Below, piece by piece: positions 35,380 through 44,745 of a stretch of DNA of 64,000 nucleotides (positions within the stretch are counted from its first letter, which is position 1; every line of letters starts with the position of its first letter). A program made the position numbers and the translations under genes. This DNA comes from Microbacterium esteraromaticum (lineage in GTDB: Bacteria > Actinomycetota > Actinomycetes > Actinomycetales > Microbacteriaceae): assembly GCF_900163815.1 (NCBI RefSeq), contig NZ_FUKO01000044.1, forward strand, positions 1 through 64,000, given 5' to 3'. The notes under the pieces are model-generated. The model was given only the letters and a program-made list of their open reading frames with translations, was not told the origin of the DNA and did no database searches.

Positions 35380-36819
35380 GTGAGCAGCACTACCCGCGCC
35401 GAGAAGGCGCCCGACACCCGAGGGCCGGCCCGCAAGCTGCTGACCTCCTTCGGGTTCCAGATCCTCCTCTCGCTCGTCCTCGGCGTCGCCGTCGGGCTTC
35501 TCGCCGTTTCGCTCGGCGCGAGTGGCACCAACCCGACCGGGCTGTCCGCCACGCTCGACACGATCGGCAGCTCGTACGTCACCCTGCTGCGGGCGGCCGT
35601 CGTGCCGCTGATCTTCACCGCCATCGTCGCGAGCATCTCCAACCTGCGCCGCGTGCAGAACGCTGCACGCCTCGCCGGTCAGACCCTGCTGTGGTTCGCG
35701 ATCACCGCATTCATCGCGGTCACGATCGGCATCGTGCTCGGCCTGGTCATCCAGCCCGGCTCCCGTGCTGGCGAGGGCCTGGAGCCAGGAGAGCCGTACA
35801 CGGTCGGCACCTGGTGGAACTTCCTCCTCGGCCTCATCCCGCAGAACTTCCTCGGCCTCAACGTGAACAGCTCGGTCAACCCCGAAACGGGCGCCGTCGC
35901 ATCCAGCGTTGGGTTCAACATCCTGCAGGTCATCGTCGTCGCGGCGGTCGTCGGCATCGCGGCGCTGAAGGCGGGTAAGAAGGCCGAGCCGTTCCTCGCC
36001 TTCACCGAGTCGCTGCTGAAGATCATCCAGCGCGTGCTGTGGTGGATCATCCGCATCGCCCCGATCGGCACCTTCGGCCTGATCGGTGCCGCCGTCGTCA
36101 AGTACGGCTGGGACAAGCTCACCGCCCTCGCCTGGTTCGCCGGCGCGATCTACCTCGGTCTCGCCCTGGTGATCTTCGTGGTCTACCCGATCCTGGTGAA
36201 GAGCCACGGGCTCTCGATCAAGCAGTACTTCTCGGGCGTATGGCCGGCCGTGCAGCTCGGCTTCGTCAGCCGCTCCTCGATCGGCACGCTGCCGCTCACC
36301 GAGCGCGTGACCGAGCGCAACCTCGGTGTGCCCCGCGGCTACGCGTCGTTCGCCGTGCCGCTCGGCGCCACCACCAAGATGGACGGCTGCGCGGCGATCT
36401 ACCCCGCCATCGCCGCGATCTTCGTCGCCCAGTTCTTCGACATCCAGCTGAACCTCGTGCAGTACCTGCTGATCGTCATCGTCTCGGTCGTCGGCTCGGC
36501 CGCGACCGCAGGCACGACCGGTGCGATCGTCATGCTGACGCTGACCCTTTCGACACTCGGGCTGCCGCTCGAGGGCGTCGGCCTGCTGCTCGCCATCGAC
36601 CCCATCCTCGACATGGGGCGCACGGCGGTCAACGTCGCAGGCCAAGCGCTGGTGCCGACGATCGTCGCCAAGCGCGAGGGCATCCTCGACGAGGAACTGT
36701 ACAACGCTCCCCGCAACGGGCTCCCCTTCGCCGATGACACGGATGAGTTCGACGACACGTCGGTCGATGCGGATGCCGCAGATCCGGATGCTACGAAAGA
36801 GCCAGCCAGCATCCGCTGA
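35380..36819 (+). CDS. Dicarboxylate/amino acid:cation symporter (DAACS family)
   Basis: A 479-residue secondary transporter. The family hallmarks are visible: the serine-rich reentrant loop FVSRSSIGTLPLTERV, GATTKMDGCAAIYPAIAAIF (the equivalent of the NMDGT motif), the second hairpin GTTGAIVMLTLTLSTLGLPLEGVGLLL, and the substrate-binding DPILDMGRTAVNVAGQAL. It imports glutamate, aspartate or C4-dicarboxylates with Na+ or H+. The GTG start has GGAG upstream. The acidic Asp-rich C-terminal tail is unusual but has no known meaning. Confidence 0.93.
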   Translation: MSSTTRAEKAPDTRGPARKLLTSFGFQILLSLVLGVAVGLLAVSLGASGTNPTGLSATLDTIGSSYVTLLRAAVVPLIFTAIVASISNLRRVQNAARLAGQTLLWFAITAFIAVTIGIVLGLVIQPGSRAGEGLEPGEPYTVGTWWNFLLGLIPQNFLGLNVNSSVNPETGAVASSVGFNILQVIVVAAVVGIAALKAGKKAEPFLAFTESLLKIIQRVLWWIIRIAPIGTFGLIGAAVVKYGWDKLTALAWFAGAIYLGLALVIFVVYPILVKSHGLSIKQYFSGVWPAVQLGFVSRSSIGTLPLTERVTERNLGVPRGYASFAVPLGATTKMDGCAAIYPAIAAIFVAQFFDIQLNLVQYLLIVIVSVVGSAATAGTTGAIVMLTLTLSTLGLPLEGVGLLLAIDPILDMGRTAVNVAGQALVPTIVAKREGILDEELYNAPRNGLPFADDTDEFDDTSVDADAADPDATKEPASIR

Positions 36820-36837
36820 GCGCTTCCGAGCGATCTA

Positions 36838-36865
36838 GCGCCCCGCCCGTTTTCGGGCGGGGCGC
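36838..36865 (+). terminator. Rho-independent terminator of the symporter gene
   Basis: The perfect 12-bp stem GCGCCCCGCCCG / CGGGCGGGGCGC has a TTTT loop, 18 bp after the stop. It may also serve the convergent MerR gene. Confidence 0.9.
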
Positions 36866-36909
36866 TTCGTGTATCTGTCCAGCTTTCGGCCGCGCCGCGA
36901 ATTGCTCTC

Positions 36910-37200
36910 TCAGCCCGTCTGGTCGGCGTCATCCAGCTCCTGCCGCAGGCGCCCGTTCTCGTCTTCGAGGTGCAGAACACGTCGGATGCCGACGAGGTTC
37001 ACTCCTGCCTCGCGCAGTCTCTCGACTCGACGGACCCGAACGAGGTCGTCGTCGCTGTAGCGTCGCGTCCCGCCTGGGCTGCGAAATGGCACAAGTAGTC
37101 CCCGCCGCTCGTAGAGCCTCAACGTCGCCTCGGGCAGTTCCACGAGCTCCGCGGCGACCGCTATGCCGTAGACCGGGCGGGTTGATTTCACTTCGGACAT
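36910..37200 (-). CDS. hspR: MerR-family regulator, HspR-like
   Basis: A 96-residue protein of the MerR type: AVAAELVELPEATLRLYERRGLLVPFRSPGGTRRYSDDDLVRVRRVERLREAGVNLVGIRRVL, then a short coiled coil (DENGRLRQELDDAD). The size and divergence from an hsp20 gene fit HspR, the heat-shock repressor that normally controls dnaK or hsp20 genes. The start is ATG 37200, much shorter than the longest frame, which would run into the promoter region. Confidence 0.75.
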   Translation of the reverse strand: MSEVKSTRPVYGIAVAAELVELPEATLRLYERRGLLVPFRSPGGTRRYSDDDLVRVRRVERLREAGVNLVGIRRVLHLEDENGRLRQELDDADQTG

Positions 37201-37219
37201 CGGATTTGCACTCCAGGAC

Positions 37220-37283
37220 TTGAATTTTCTTGATTCCCAGGTTATAACAAATCTACAGCTACCGATGCAGATTCGCTGCATCG
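37220..37283 (+). promoter_or_regulatory. hsp20 promoter and candidate HspR site
   Basis: The -35 TTGAAT (37220-37225) and -10 TATAAC (37243-37248) are 17 bp apart. CTTGA occurs twice in the same orientation across the -35 region, similar to half of the HAIR element of HspR. An inverted repeat CGATGCAG-N5-CTGCATCG (37263-37283) follows in the leader. Confidence 0.6.
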
Positions 37284-37325
37284 ACAACGCCGCTACGAAT
37301 GGCGGCCCGTCGGAAGGAGAACACC

Positions 37326-37748
37326 ATGGCAATGACCCTCGACCCGATCAGTCAGCTCGATCGCTTCGCTGCGAGCGTGCTGGACTCCGTGTGCGCACCC
37401 CGGCTCATGCCCGTCGATCTGTACCGTGATGGCGACCAGTACGTGCTCCACGCTGATATTCCCGGGGCGGACCCGGGTTCGATCGACGTGGATCTCGACG
37501 GATCGCAACTGTCGATCCGCGCTCAGCGCACGGCAGGCATCGCCGAAGGCGCGCGCTGGATCGCGCGCGAGCGGGGAACCGGCTCATATTTCCGTCAGTT
37601 CACCCTCGGCGATGGCGTGGACCTGGAAGGGATCAGCGCAACGTACGACAGCGGTGTGCTCTCGGTGACGATCCCCGTCAGCGAGCGAGCCAAACCGCGA
37701 AAGATCCGTGTGGAGTCGGCAGATCAGCCAGACATGATCAATGTCTAA
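37326..37748 (+). CDS. Hsp20 / alpha-crystallin small heat-shock protein
   Basis: A 140-residue ATP-independent holdase. The alpha-crystallin domain is recognisable: MPVDLYRDGDQYVLHADIPGADPGSIDVDLDGSQLSI, then GSYFRQFTLGDGVDLEGISATYDSGVLSVTIPV, followed by the C-terminal extension. The start is ATG 37326 with AAGGAG ahead. It is divergent from hspR. Confidence 0.93.
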   Translation: MAMTLDPISQLDRFAASVLDSVCAPRLMPVDLYRDGDQYVLHADIPGADPGSIDVDLDGSQLSIRAQRTAGIAEGARWIARERGTGSYFRQFTLGDGVDLEGISATYDSGVLSVTIPVSERAKPRKIRVESADQPDMINV

Positions 37749-37829
37749 TCGGTGCGGGTGGGAGCCCTCTCGGCTCCCACCCGCACGCGACGGACCGAAC
37801 GATTCAACCGCACAACACGAGGAGGATCA

Positions 37830-38045
37830 ATGCTTCTCTCAACCAGCCTGGAGTGCTTCCTGCGGACGATGGAATACCCGGCGACGCGTGACGATCTCAC
37901 ACGCGAGGCCAAGCGTGACGGGCTCGATGCTGCAGACCAGAACATGCTTGCGACATTGGCAGACCAGAGCTACAGCGCATGCTGGGATGTCACGAACGCG
38001 CTGGGCGCCCGCATCCGCCATGAACGCTCGCTGATCGCCGCTTAG
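37830..38045 (+). CDS. DUF2795-like small protein
   Basis: A 71-residue protein. The pattern ECFLRTMEYPATRDDLTREAKRDGLDAADQNMLATLADQSYSACWDV follows the DUF2795 layout, in which a short helical fold occurs once or twice per protein. Its function is unknown. The strong AGGAGG leaves the start at ATG 37830 in no doubt. It is 81 bp after hsp20 and probably in the same heat-responsive transcript. Confidence 0.7.
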   Translation: MLLSTSLECFLRTMEYPATRDDLTREAKRDGLDAADQNMLATLADQSYSACWDVTNALGARIRHERSLIAA

Positions 38046-38077
38046 CGGACCGCCGTAGCGGCGACCGTCATCGCAGT

Positions 38078-39790
38078 TCAGCTGTGCGGCCGCGAGCGCA
38101 TGGCTGCCCTCGTGTCGAGCGCGAGCTCCTCGGCATCCATCGCCGTGATCAGCTCGTGCATCACCTCTTCGCTGAGGTTGCCGGCGTCGCGCTCTTCGAG
38201 CAGCAGCTGTCGCCGCACTGCCAGCCAGGCCTTCGACATCTCGGTGAACTGCTCGAACGTGGGACGCGGCTGTTCCTCCAGGCGGCTGTCTTCGGCATCC
38301 AATTCCACCCGGACGAGCCGCTGCGCGAACGCATCGAATGCCGGCAGCTGATCCTCGCCGTGCTTGTCGCTCCACTTCCGCCGCATATCGCGCAGGTACG
38401 CCTTGCCGACCTCACGGCTGCGCTCGCGCACCGCAGCGAGCTGACGAGCATCCTCTTCGGCCTCCGAGCTGTCGATCACGCCGAGCCGCCGAATCAGCCA
38501 CGGCAGCGACAGCCCCTGCAGCAGCAGCGTCCCCACGGTGACGACGAATGCCACCACCACGATGGCGTGCGCGGCATCGACATCGAGCCCGGCGATATCG
38601 GCGGCGGCGAGCGCGGTGGCCAGAGTCACCACTCCACGCGTCCCCGCCCAGGAGATCACCGCGTTGTCGCGCCACGAGAGCTTCGTCTCGGCAAGATGGG
38701 CACGCAGCTGCTTCTCGGTGATCGGATGCCGTCCCCCGCGCACGATCCCCTCGGGCAGGTCCCCGCGCACGGCCTTCACGCGCTCCCATCTGCGCAGCCG
38801 CATCCGCGTCCACCACTGCCCCCACGCCCCCGCCGGGTAGACGAACAGCGGCCGCACCACCAGTACCGTCACCAGCACCACGATCGACAGCAGCACCACC
38901 GGGCCGATCTCGCCGTCGCGCAGGTCCGCGATGACGCGGGGCAGCTGCAAACCGATGTACGCGAAGACGAACGACTCCAGCAGGAAGTCGGCTGACAGCC
39001 ACAACGGCGCTTCCTGCTGACGCGTCGTATAGCTGGTGCGCGGCGCGTTGTAACCGACGAAGAGCCCCATCGCCACCACCGCGAGCACGCCCGAGCCGAG
39101 CAGCTGCTCGGCGATCGCATAGGCGCCGAACGGGGCGAGCAGGCCGATGGTGCCATTCACCACCGGATCGTTGACGCGCATGCGCAGCAGGTGCATGCCC
39201 GCACCGAACACCAGTCCGACCAACACGCCGACGATGACCGCCAGCAGGAACTGCCCGATCGTCTCGCCGAGATGGAATGCCGCAGAGCCCGCAACGATCG
39301 CCGCGAACACCCGGAACATCGTCAGCGAGGTGGCGTCATTGATGAGGCTCTCGCCCGACAGCACCGTCATCACCCTTCGCGGCAGGCCGAGCTTGCGCCC
39401 GATCGCGGCCGCAGAGACAGCATCCGGCGGAGCGACGATCGCTCCGAGCAGCAGCGCACCCGGCAGCGTCAGCGACGGCATCAGCCACCAGGCGATCAGC
39501 CCGACGATCACCGCCGTCACCACGACCAGCCCGATGCCGAGTCGGCGTATCTGCGGCAGACTCCGCTGAAAGCTCACGAACGACACGTCAAGCGCGGCGG
39601 AATACAAAAGCGGCGGCAGCACGATGTTCAGCAGCACATGCCCATCGATCGCGAGGTTCGGGGCGAACGGCAGGAACGATGCGGCGAGCGCGACCACGGT
39701 GACCAGCAGCGGTGCCGGCCAGCCCTTCCATCTCGCCACCGCCGCGACTGCGACCGCGCCGACGATGATGACGAAGATGCTGGCGTCCAT
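38078..39790 (-). CDS. Na+/H+ antiporter, CPA1 family
   Basis: A 570-residue membrane exchanger with about 12 hydrophobic segments. The core motifs are LPPLLYSAALD, GAIVAPPDAVSAAAIG with the ion-binding aspartate, and LSGESLINDATSL. The C-terminal 170 residues are a charged cytoplasmic helical domain with a conserved WAGTRGVVTLATALA before it. It exchanges Na+ or K+ for H+ in pH and salt homeostasis. Its 3' end converges on the DUF2795 gene. Confidence 0.92.
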   Translation of the reverse strand: MDASIFVIIVGAVAVAAVARWKGWPAPLLVTVVALAASFLPFAPNLAIDGHVLLNIVLPPLLYSAALDVSFVSFQRSLPQIRRLGIGLVVVTAVIVGLIAWWLMPSLTLPGALLLGAIVAPPDAVSAAAIGRKLGLPRRVMTVLSGESLINDATSLTMFRVFAAIVAGSAAFHLGETIGQFLLAVIVGVLVGLVFGAGMHLLRMRVNDPVVNGTIGLLAPFGAYAIAEQLLGSGVLAVVAMGLFVGYNAPRTSYTTRQQEAPLWLSADFLLESFVFAYIGLQLPRVIADLRDGEIGPVVLLSIVVLVTVLVVRPLFVYPAGAWGQWWTRMRLRRWERVKAVRGDLPEGIVRGGRHPITEKQLRAHLAETKLSWRDNAVISWAGTRGVVTLATALAAADIAGLDVDAAHAIVVVAFVVTVGTLLLQGLSLPWLIRRLGVIDSSEAEEDARQLAAVRERSREVGKAYLRDMRRKWSDKHGEDQLPAFDAFAQRLVRVELDAEDSRLEEQPRPTFEQFTEMSKAWLAVRRQLLLEERDAGNLSEEVMHELITAMDAEELALDTRAAMRSRPHS

Positions 39791-39872
39791 GTCGAAATGT
39801 TAGTGCCCGCGCTCCCACCCCGGGTTGCGCCGAACGGGAATGCCCGCGGCATCGACGCGGTTGATGCCGGTG

Positions 39873-40913
39873 ATGACTGCTCCCACTTTCTCCGTGCTCG
39901 ATCTTGTCCCCGTGCGCTCAGGCCAGACCAGCGCCCAGGCGATGACCGCCTCGATGGCACTCGCTCAGCGTGCTGACGAGCTGGGCCTGCGTCGCTACTG
40001 GTTCGCCGAGCATCACAACATGCCGTCCGTGGCATCCACTTCGCCGCCGGTGCTGATCGCCGCGGCCGCCGCACGCACGAAGCGGATCCGAGTCGGTTCG
40101 GGCGGGGTGATGCTGCCCAACCATGCGCCCCTGATCGTCGCCGAGCAGTTCGCCGCGCTGGAAGCCCTCGCCCCCGGTCGCATCGACCTCGGTCTCGGCC
40201 GCGCACCGGGCAGCGACCCGGTGATCACCCAGCTGCTGCGTTCGTCGGGTGCGGCTGGCGACGTCGAGCGCTTCCCCTCGCACGTGCAGGACATCGCACT
40301 CATGCTGCAGCCGGGTGGCGCGACCTTGCAGTTCACCAGTGGCAGCGAATACCAGGTCGTCTCGACACCGGCAGCATCCGCTTCTCCGGAGATCTGGCTG
40401 CTGGGCTCCAGCGACTACTCGGCACAGCTGGCGGCGACGCAGGGGCTCCCCTACGTCTTCGCGAACCACTTCGCCGGCGCTGGGCTCGAGCGCGCCCTCG
40501 AGCTGTACCGCACCACGTTCCAGCCGAGCGAGCACCTGGCCGCACCGCGCACCTTCGTCACCGCGAACGTCATCGCCGCGCCGACTGCAGATGAGGCCGA
40601 AGCCCGCGCCCTGCCGCAGCTGCGGATGATGGCGCGCCTGCGCCGGAACAAGCCGATGACAGCCACCGAGACGGTCGAGCAGGCGCAGCAGGGTCTGCGC
40701 GACGCTGCGGATGCCGAAGAGCAGCGGATCATCGATGCGATGCGCAGCCGCTGGTTCGTCGGAGAGGGCGCGCAAGTGGCATCCGACCTCACCGCGTTCG
40801 CCGAGCGTCACGGCGTCGACGAGGTCATGCTCGCACTCGCCGCCGGATCGTACGACGCCGAGCCGCTGGATGCCACCCCCGGTCGGATCCAGACCCTGGA
40901 GCTGCTGGCCTGA
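39873..40913 (+). CDS. LLM-class flavin-dependent oxidoreductase
   Basis: A 346-residue bacterial luciferase-like monooxygenase. The N-terminal FSVLDLVPVRSGQTSAQAM, RYWFAEHHNMPSVAS, the VGSGGVMLPNHAPLIVAEQFAALEALAPGRIDLGLGRAPGSD block and the C-terminal LAAGSYD typify the MsnO8 subfamily, which uses FMNH2 or F420. The substrate is unknown. The start is uncertain between ATG 39873 and in-frame starts upstream. It is divergent from the antiporter. Confidence 0.88.
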   Translation: MTAPTFSVLDLVPVRSGQTSAQAMTASMALAQRADELGLRRYWFAEHHNMPSVASTSPPVLIAAAAARTKRIRVGSGGVMLPNHAPLIVAEQFAALEALAPGRIDLGLGRAPGSDPVITQLLRSSGAAGDVERFPSHVQDIALMLQPGGATLQFTSGSEYQVVSTPAASASPEIWLLGSSDYSAQLAATQGLPYVFANHFAGAGLERALELYRTTFQPSEHLAAPRTFVTANVIAAPTADEAEARALPQLRMMARLRRNKPMTATETVEQAQQGLRDAADAEEQRIIDAMRSRWFVGEGAQVASDLTAFAERHGVDEVMLALAAGSYDAEPLDATPGRIQTLELLA

Positions 40914-40979
40914 GGCATCCCTGCCAACGTCCCGGGTCAGGTGAGACTCACGATAGGAGAGAAACCAAAGACGGGCCGC

Positions 40980-41921
40980 TCAGTCCTCGGGTTCGCCGTG
41001 GATCAGCGCGCGCAGCCAGTCGCGCGCCTCGACGAAGATCTCGTCCGCATAGCGTTCGGGATACTGCACGATCTTGCGGTCGGCGCGCGGATACGACCCG
41101 AGGAACACGACCCGGGGGCTGAACCGGCGGATGCCGAGCAGCGCGTCGGCCATCCGCTCGTCGTGGATGTGCCCGTCGGCATCCACCACGAAGCGATACC
41201 GGCCGAGCGCATCGCCCACCGGCCGCGACTGCAGCAGTGAGAGGTTGATGCCGCGGGTGGAGAACTGCTCGAGCATCTCGAGCAGTGCACCGGGATGGTC
41301 ATCGGGCAGCTCGACGATCAGCGACGTCTTGTCAGCCCCGGTCGGCTCCGCAGGCGCCGTGGTCTTCGCCACCAGCACGAAGCGGGTGACCGCGTTGTCG
41401 TTGTCGCCGATCTTCTCAGCCAGCACGTCGAATTCATGGTGCTGCACGATGCCGGGGGCGGCGATCGCGGCATCCGCGTGCAGCGTCCCGTCGAGAACCC
41501 CGAGAGCGGATGCCACATTGCTCGCCGCGGGCACATGCTCATGCCGCGGCAGGTTCTCGCCCAGCCAGCGATGGCACTGCGCGTAGGCGACGGGGTGCGC
41601 CGCGATCACCCGCACGTCGGCAAGCACCGTGCCTGGTTTCGTCACGAGCACGAAGTTGACGCTCACCAGGTATTCGCCGACGATGCGCAGTCCCGGCATC
41701 GTGGCGAGGGCGTCCAGCGTGGTCGAAACCCCGCCTTCGACAGAGTTCTCGATGGCGATCATCGCTGCGTGACTGCGCTCCTCGAGCACGTCAGACAGCG
41801 CCTCGCCGACGTTGTGCACCGGCTTCCACTCGTGGTCTCGAGCCTCCGGGACTTGGCTGAGAGCCACTTCGGTGAAGGTTCCAGCGGGGCCCAGGTAGCT
41901 GTACGTGCGGCGTTCGGTCAC
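40980..41921 (-). CDS. pheA: Prephenate dehydratase PheA
   Basis: A 313-residue enzyme of phenylalanine synthesis. The N-terminal periplasmic-binding-like catalytic domain starts YSYLGPAGTFTEVAL, has IENSVEGGVSTTLD and ends with the catalytic TRFVLV. The C-terminal ACT domain has DHPGALLEMLEQFSTRGINLSLLQSRP, which binds phenylalanine for feedback inhibition. It is mono-functional, with no chorismate mutase fused, as in other actinobacteria. Confidence 0.96.
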   Translation of the reverse strand: MTERRTYSYLGPAGTFTEVALSQVPEARDHEWKPVHNVGEALSDVLEERSHAAMIAIENSVEGGVSTTLDALATMPGLRIVGEYLVSVNFVLVTKPGTVLADVRVIAAHPVAYAQCHRWLGENLPRHEHVPAASNVASALGVLDGTLHADAAIAAPGIVQHHEFDVLAEKIGDNDNAVTRFVLVAKTTAPAEPTGADKTSLIVELPDDHPGALLEMLEQFSTRGINLSLLQSRPVGDALGRYRFVVDADGHIHDERMADALLGIRRFSPRVVFLGSYPRADRKIVQYPERYADEIFVEARDWLRALIHGEPED

Positions 41922-42001
41922 GGCGCAAGCCTACTGCGACGAATTCACCCGACGACAAAGCCCGGGATGCGCAACGGCCGCCGTCGGGGCAGACTATGTG
42001 C

Positions 42002-43645
42002 ATGACAAGCCGTGCCGGCCTTCCCGCCGAGGAATCTGATCTGATCGATGTCGACGAACTGATCGCCGCGTACTACGACCGGCATCCCGACGCCACGATC
42101 CCCGCACAGCGGGTCGTCTTCGGCACGAGCGGCCACCGCGGATCGTCGCTGTCATCGAGCTTCAACGAGGACCACATCCTCGCCACCACCCAGGCGATCG
42201 TGGACTACCGCCGCAGCCAGGGCATCGAGGGTCCGCTGTTCCTCGGACGCGACACGCATGCGCTCTCGCTGCCCGCCGAGCGCAGCGCGGTCGAGGTGCT
42301 CATCGCGAACGGCGTCGATGTGCGCACCGACTCCCGCGACTCGTGGGCGCCGACGCCGGCACTCAGCCACGCGATTCTCACCTACAACCGGGGGCGCGCA
42401 GCATCCGACCCCGGCCGCGCCGACGGCATCGTCGTGACGCCGTCGCACAACCCGCCCCGTGACGGCGGCTTCAAGTACAACCCGCCGCACGGCGGCCCGG
42501 CCGACACGGATGCCACGAGCTGGATCGCCGAGCGTGCGAACGAGCTCATCACTGCCGGTCTCGACGGCGTGCAGCGCGTGCGCTACGCCGACATCGACGG
42601 CGATGCGATCGGCGAATACGACTTCCGCGATGCATACGTGCGGGATCTGCCCTCGATCATCGACGTGGATGCGATCCGCCGAGCGGGCGTGCGCATCGGC
42701 GCAGACCCGCTGGGCGGCGCGTCCGTGGAGTACTGGGCGCTGATCGCCGATATGCACGACCTCGACCTGCGAGTCGTGAACCCGGAGGTCGATCCGACCT
42801 GGCGTTTCATGACCCTGGACTGGGACGAGAAGATCCGGATGGATCCCTCGTCGCCGTCGGCGATGGCATCCCTGGTCGCGAAGAAGGGCGACTTCGATGT
42901 GCTCACGGGCAACGATGCGGATGCTGACAGGCACGGCATCGTCACCCCCGATGCAGGTCTGATGAACCCCAACCACTACCTCGCAGTGGCGATCGACTAT
43001 CTCTTCTCGCACCGCGCCGAGTGGCCGCGCGACACGGCGATCGGCAAGACGCTGGTGTCGTCGATGATCATCGATCGGGTGGCCGAATCGCTCGGGCGGC
43101 GCCTGCTGGAAGTGCCCGTCGGCTTCAAGTGGTTCGTGCCTGGACTGCTCGACGGATCCGTCGCGTTCGGCGGCGAGGAGTCAGCGGGGGCCTCGTTCCT
43201 GCGCAAGGACGGCACGGTCTGGTCGACGGACAAGGATGGCATCCTGCTGTGTCTGCTGGCCGCCGAGATCATCGCGGTGACCGGCAAGTCTCCGTCGGAG
43301 CGATATCGCGAGCTCGAGCAGGCGTTCGGCGCCTCCGCCTACCAGCGCGTGGATGCGCAGGCGACGCCCGAGCAGAAGGCGACGCTCGGCAAGCTCGCAC
43401 CGGATGCTGTCAGCGCCACGGAACTCGCGGGCGAGGAGATCACCGCGAAGCTCTCTCACGCTCCGGGTAACGGCGCAGCGATCGGCGGGCTCAAGGTACA
43501 GACCGAGCACGCGTGGTTCGCCGCGCGGCCCTCGGGCACCGAAGACGTATACAAGCTGTACGCCGAGAGCCTGCTCGGGCCGGATCACCTCGCCCAGGTG
43601 CAGGAGGAAGCTCGAGCGGTGGTGTCGGCGGCGCTCGGGGGCTGA
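42002..43645 (+). CDS. pgm: Phosphoglucomutase, alpha-D-glucose specific
   Basis: A 547-residue enzyme interconverting glucose 1-phosphate and glucose 6-phosphate. The catalytic serine loop is VTPSHNPPRDGG, the metal loop NDADADRHG, the sugar loop GGEESAG and the phosphate loop RPSGTEDVYK. The length matches the Pgm type of about 546 residues. The start ATG 42002 (MTSRAGLPAEE) is preferred over ATG 41996. It connects galactose use by galTKE downstream with glycolysis. Confidence 0.95.
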   Translation: MTSRAGLPAEESDLIDVDELIAAYYDRHPDATIPAQRVVFGTSGHRGSSLSSSFNEDHILATTQAIVDYRRSQGIEGPLFLGRDTHALSLPAERSAVEVLIANGVDVRTDSRDSWAPTPALSHAILTYNRGRAASDPGRADGIVVTPSHNPPRDGGFKYNPPHGGPADTDATSWIAERANELITAGLDGVQRVRYADIDGDAIGEYDFRDAYVRDLPSIIDVDAIRRAGVRIGADPLGGASVEYWALIADMHDLDLRVVNPEVDPTWRFMTLDWDEKIRMDPSSPSAMASLVAKKGDFDVLTGNDADADRHGIVTPDAGLMNPNHYLAVAIDYLFSHRAEWPRDTAIGKTLVSSMIIDRVAESLGRRLLEVPVGFKWFVPGLLDGSVAFGGEESAGASFLRKDGTVWSTDKDGILLCLLAAEIIAVTGKSPSERYRELEQAFGASAYQRVDAQATPEQKATLGKLAPDAVSATELAGEEITAKLSHAPGNGAAIGGLKVQTEHAWFAARPSGTEDVYKLYAESLLGPDHLAQVQEEARAVVSAALGG

Positions 43646-43647
43646 GG

Positions 43648-44745
43648 TCAGCGCGCGAGTTGCTTCCCCGCCTCACGCAGCCAGCGGCGCGGGTCACCCA
43701 ACGCGGCTGCCGATGACCCGGCGAGATCGGTAAGAGAAGCGGATGCTGCGAATATGCCGGTATCGGCATCTTCATCAATGCGGCCCGCTACGAGCATGAC
43801 GGGCACCCCGGCATCGGCGGCGAGCGATGCCACGAACGACGGCACCTTTCCGTCGCCGGACTGACCGTCATAGGACCCCTCCCCTGTCACGACGACGTCG
43901 GCGGTCGCAATGGCATCCGCCAGTCCGATCAAGCGGGCTACTTCCTCTGCTCCCGGCACGAGCGTCGCGCCCCACACCACGAGCGCTCCGCCGACGCCGC
44001 CGGCCGCACCCGAGCCCGGAGTCGTCGGGTCGAGCCGGAGAAGTGTCGCCAGGTGCGCGAGCGCAGCATCCGTCCGGTCCTGATCCGCACGTTCCGTGAG
44101 ACCTTTCTGAGGCCCGAAGACAGCTGCTGCCCCGCGCGGACCGGTGAGCGGATTGGTGACGTCGGTGAGAACGCGCACCTCAGGTGCCGTTCGCAGCTCG
44201 CTGAGGTCGACCGTGGCGATGTCCGCAAGGCCGCGCGCACCGGCCACCGCGTCCAGTCCGGCAGCGTCGAAGAACCGAGCGCCGAGCGCCCGCAGCATTC
44301 CCGTACCACCGTCCGTCGAGGCACTCGAACCGATGCCCAGCACCAGCCGCGCGACGCCGTGGTCGAGGGCCGCGGCGATCGCCTGCCCGAACCCGGATGA
44401 GTCCGCGTCCCACGGGCGCAGCTCGTCGAGCAGCTCGATACCCGAGGTCGACGCCATGTCGATCACGGCTGTTCCAGCGAGTGCATCCGGAGACGCCGGC
44501 AGCAGCAGCCAGCTGGTCTGCACCGGGCTGCCCGCAGGTCCGTCGATGGTCACCGGCATCCGCTCTGCACCCGGAACAGCCGCGGCGAACGCGGCCACCG
44601 TGCCCTCGCCGCCGTCGGCCATCGGCCGCAGCAGAACCTGCGCTTCCGGATCGACCGACTGCCAGGCGTCAGCGAGCACGGCCGCCGCATCCGCCGCCGT
44701 GATCGTGCCCTTGAAGCTGTCCGGGGCGAAGACGATGCGGGTCAC
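43648..44745 (-). CDS. glxK: Glycerate kinase, GlxK/GarK type
   Basis: A 365-residue enzyme phosphorylating D-glycerate. The N-terminal TRIVFAPDSFKGTITA with its SFKG, the central LVLGIGSSASTDGGTGMLRALGARF and VVVTGEGSYDGQSGDGK typify family 1 glycerate kinases. The GTG start at 44745 overlaps the LacI stop by GTGA, so it ends the catabolic operon. Its place suggests that the pathway upstream yields glycerate or hydroxypyruvate (inference). Confidence 0.92.
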   Translation of the reverse strand: MTRIVFAPDSFKGTITAADAAAVLADAWQSVDPEAQVLLRPMADGGEGTVAAFAAAVPGAERMPVTIDGPAGSPVQTSWLLLPASPDALAGTAVIDMASTSGIELLDELRPWDADSSGFGQAIAAALDHGVARLVLGIGSSASTDGGTGMLRALGARFFDAAGLDAVAGARGLADIATVDLSELRTAPEVRVLTDVTNPLTGPRGAAAVFGPQKGLTERADQDRTDAALAHLATLLRLDPTTPGSGAAGGVGGALVVWGATLVPGAEEVARLIGLADAIATADVVVTGEGSYDGQSGDGKVPSFVASLAADAGVPVMLVAGRIDEDADTGIFAASASLTDLAGSSAAALGDPRRWLREAGKQLAR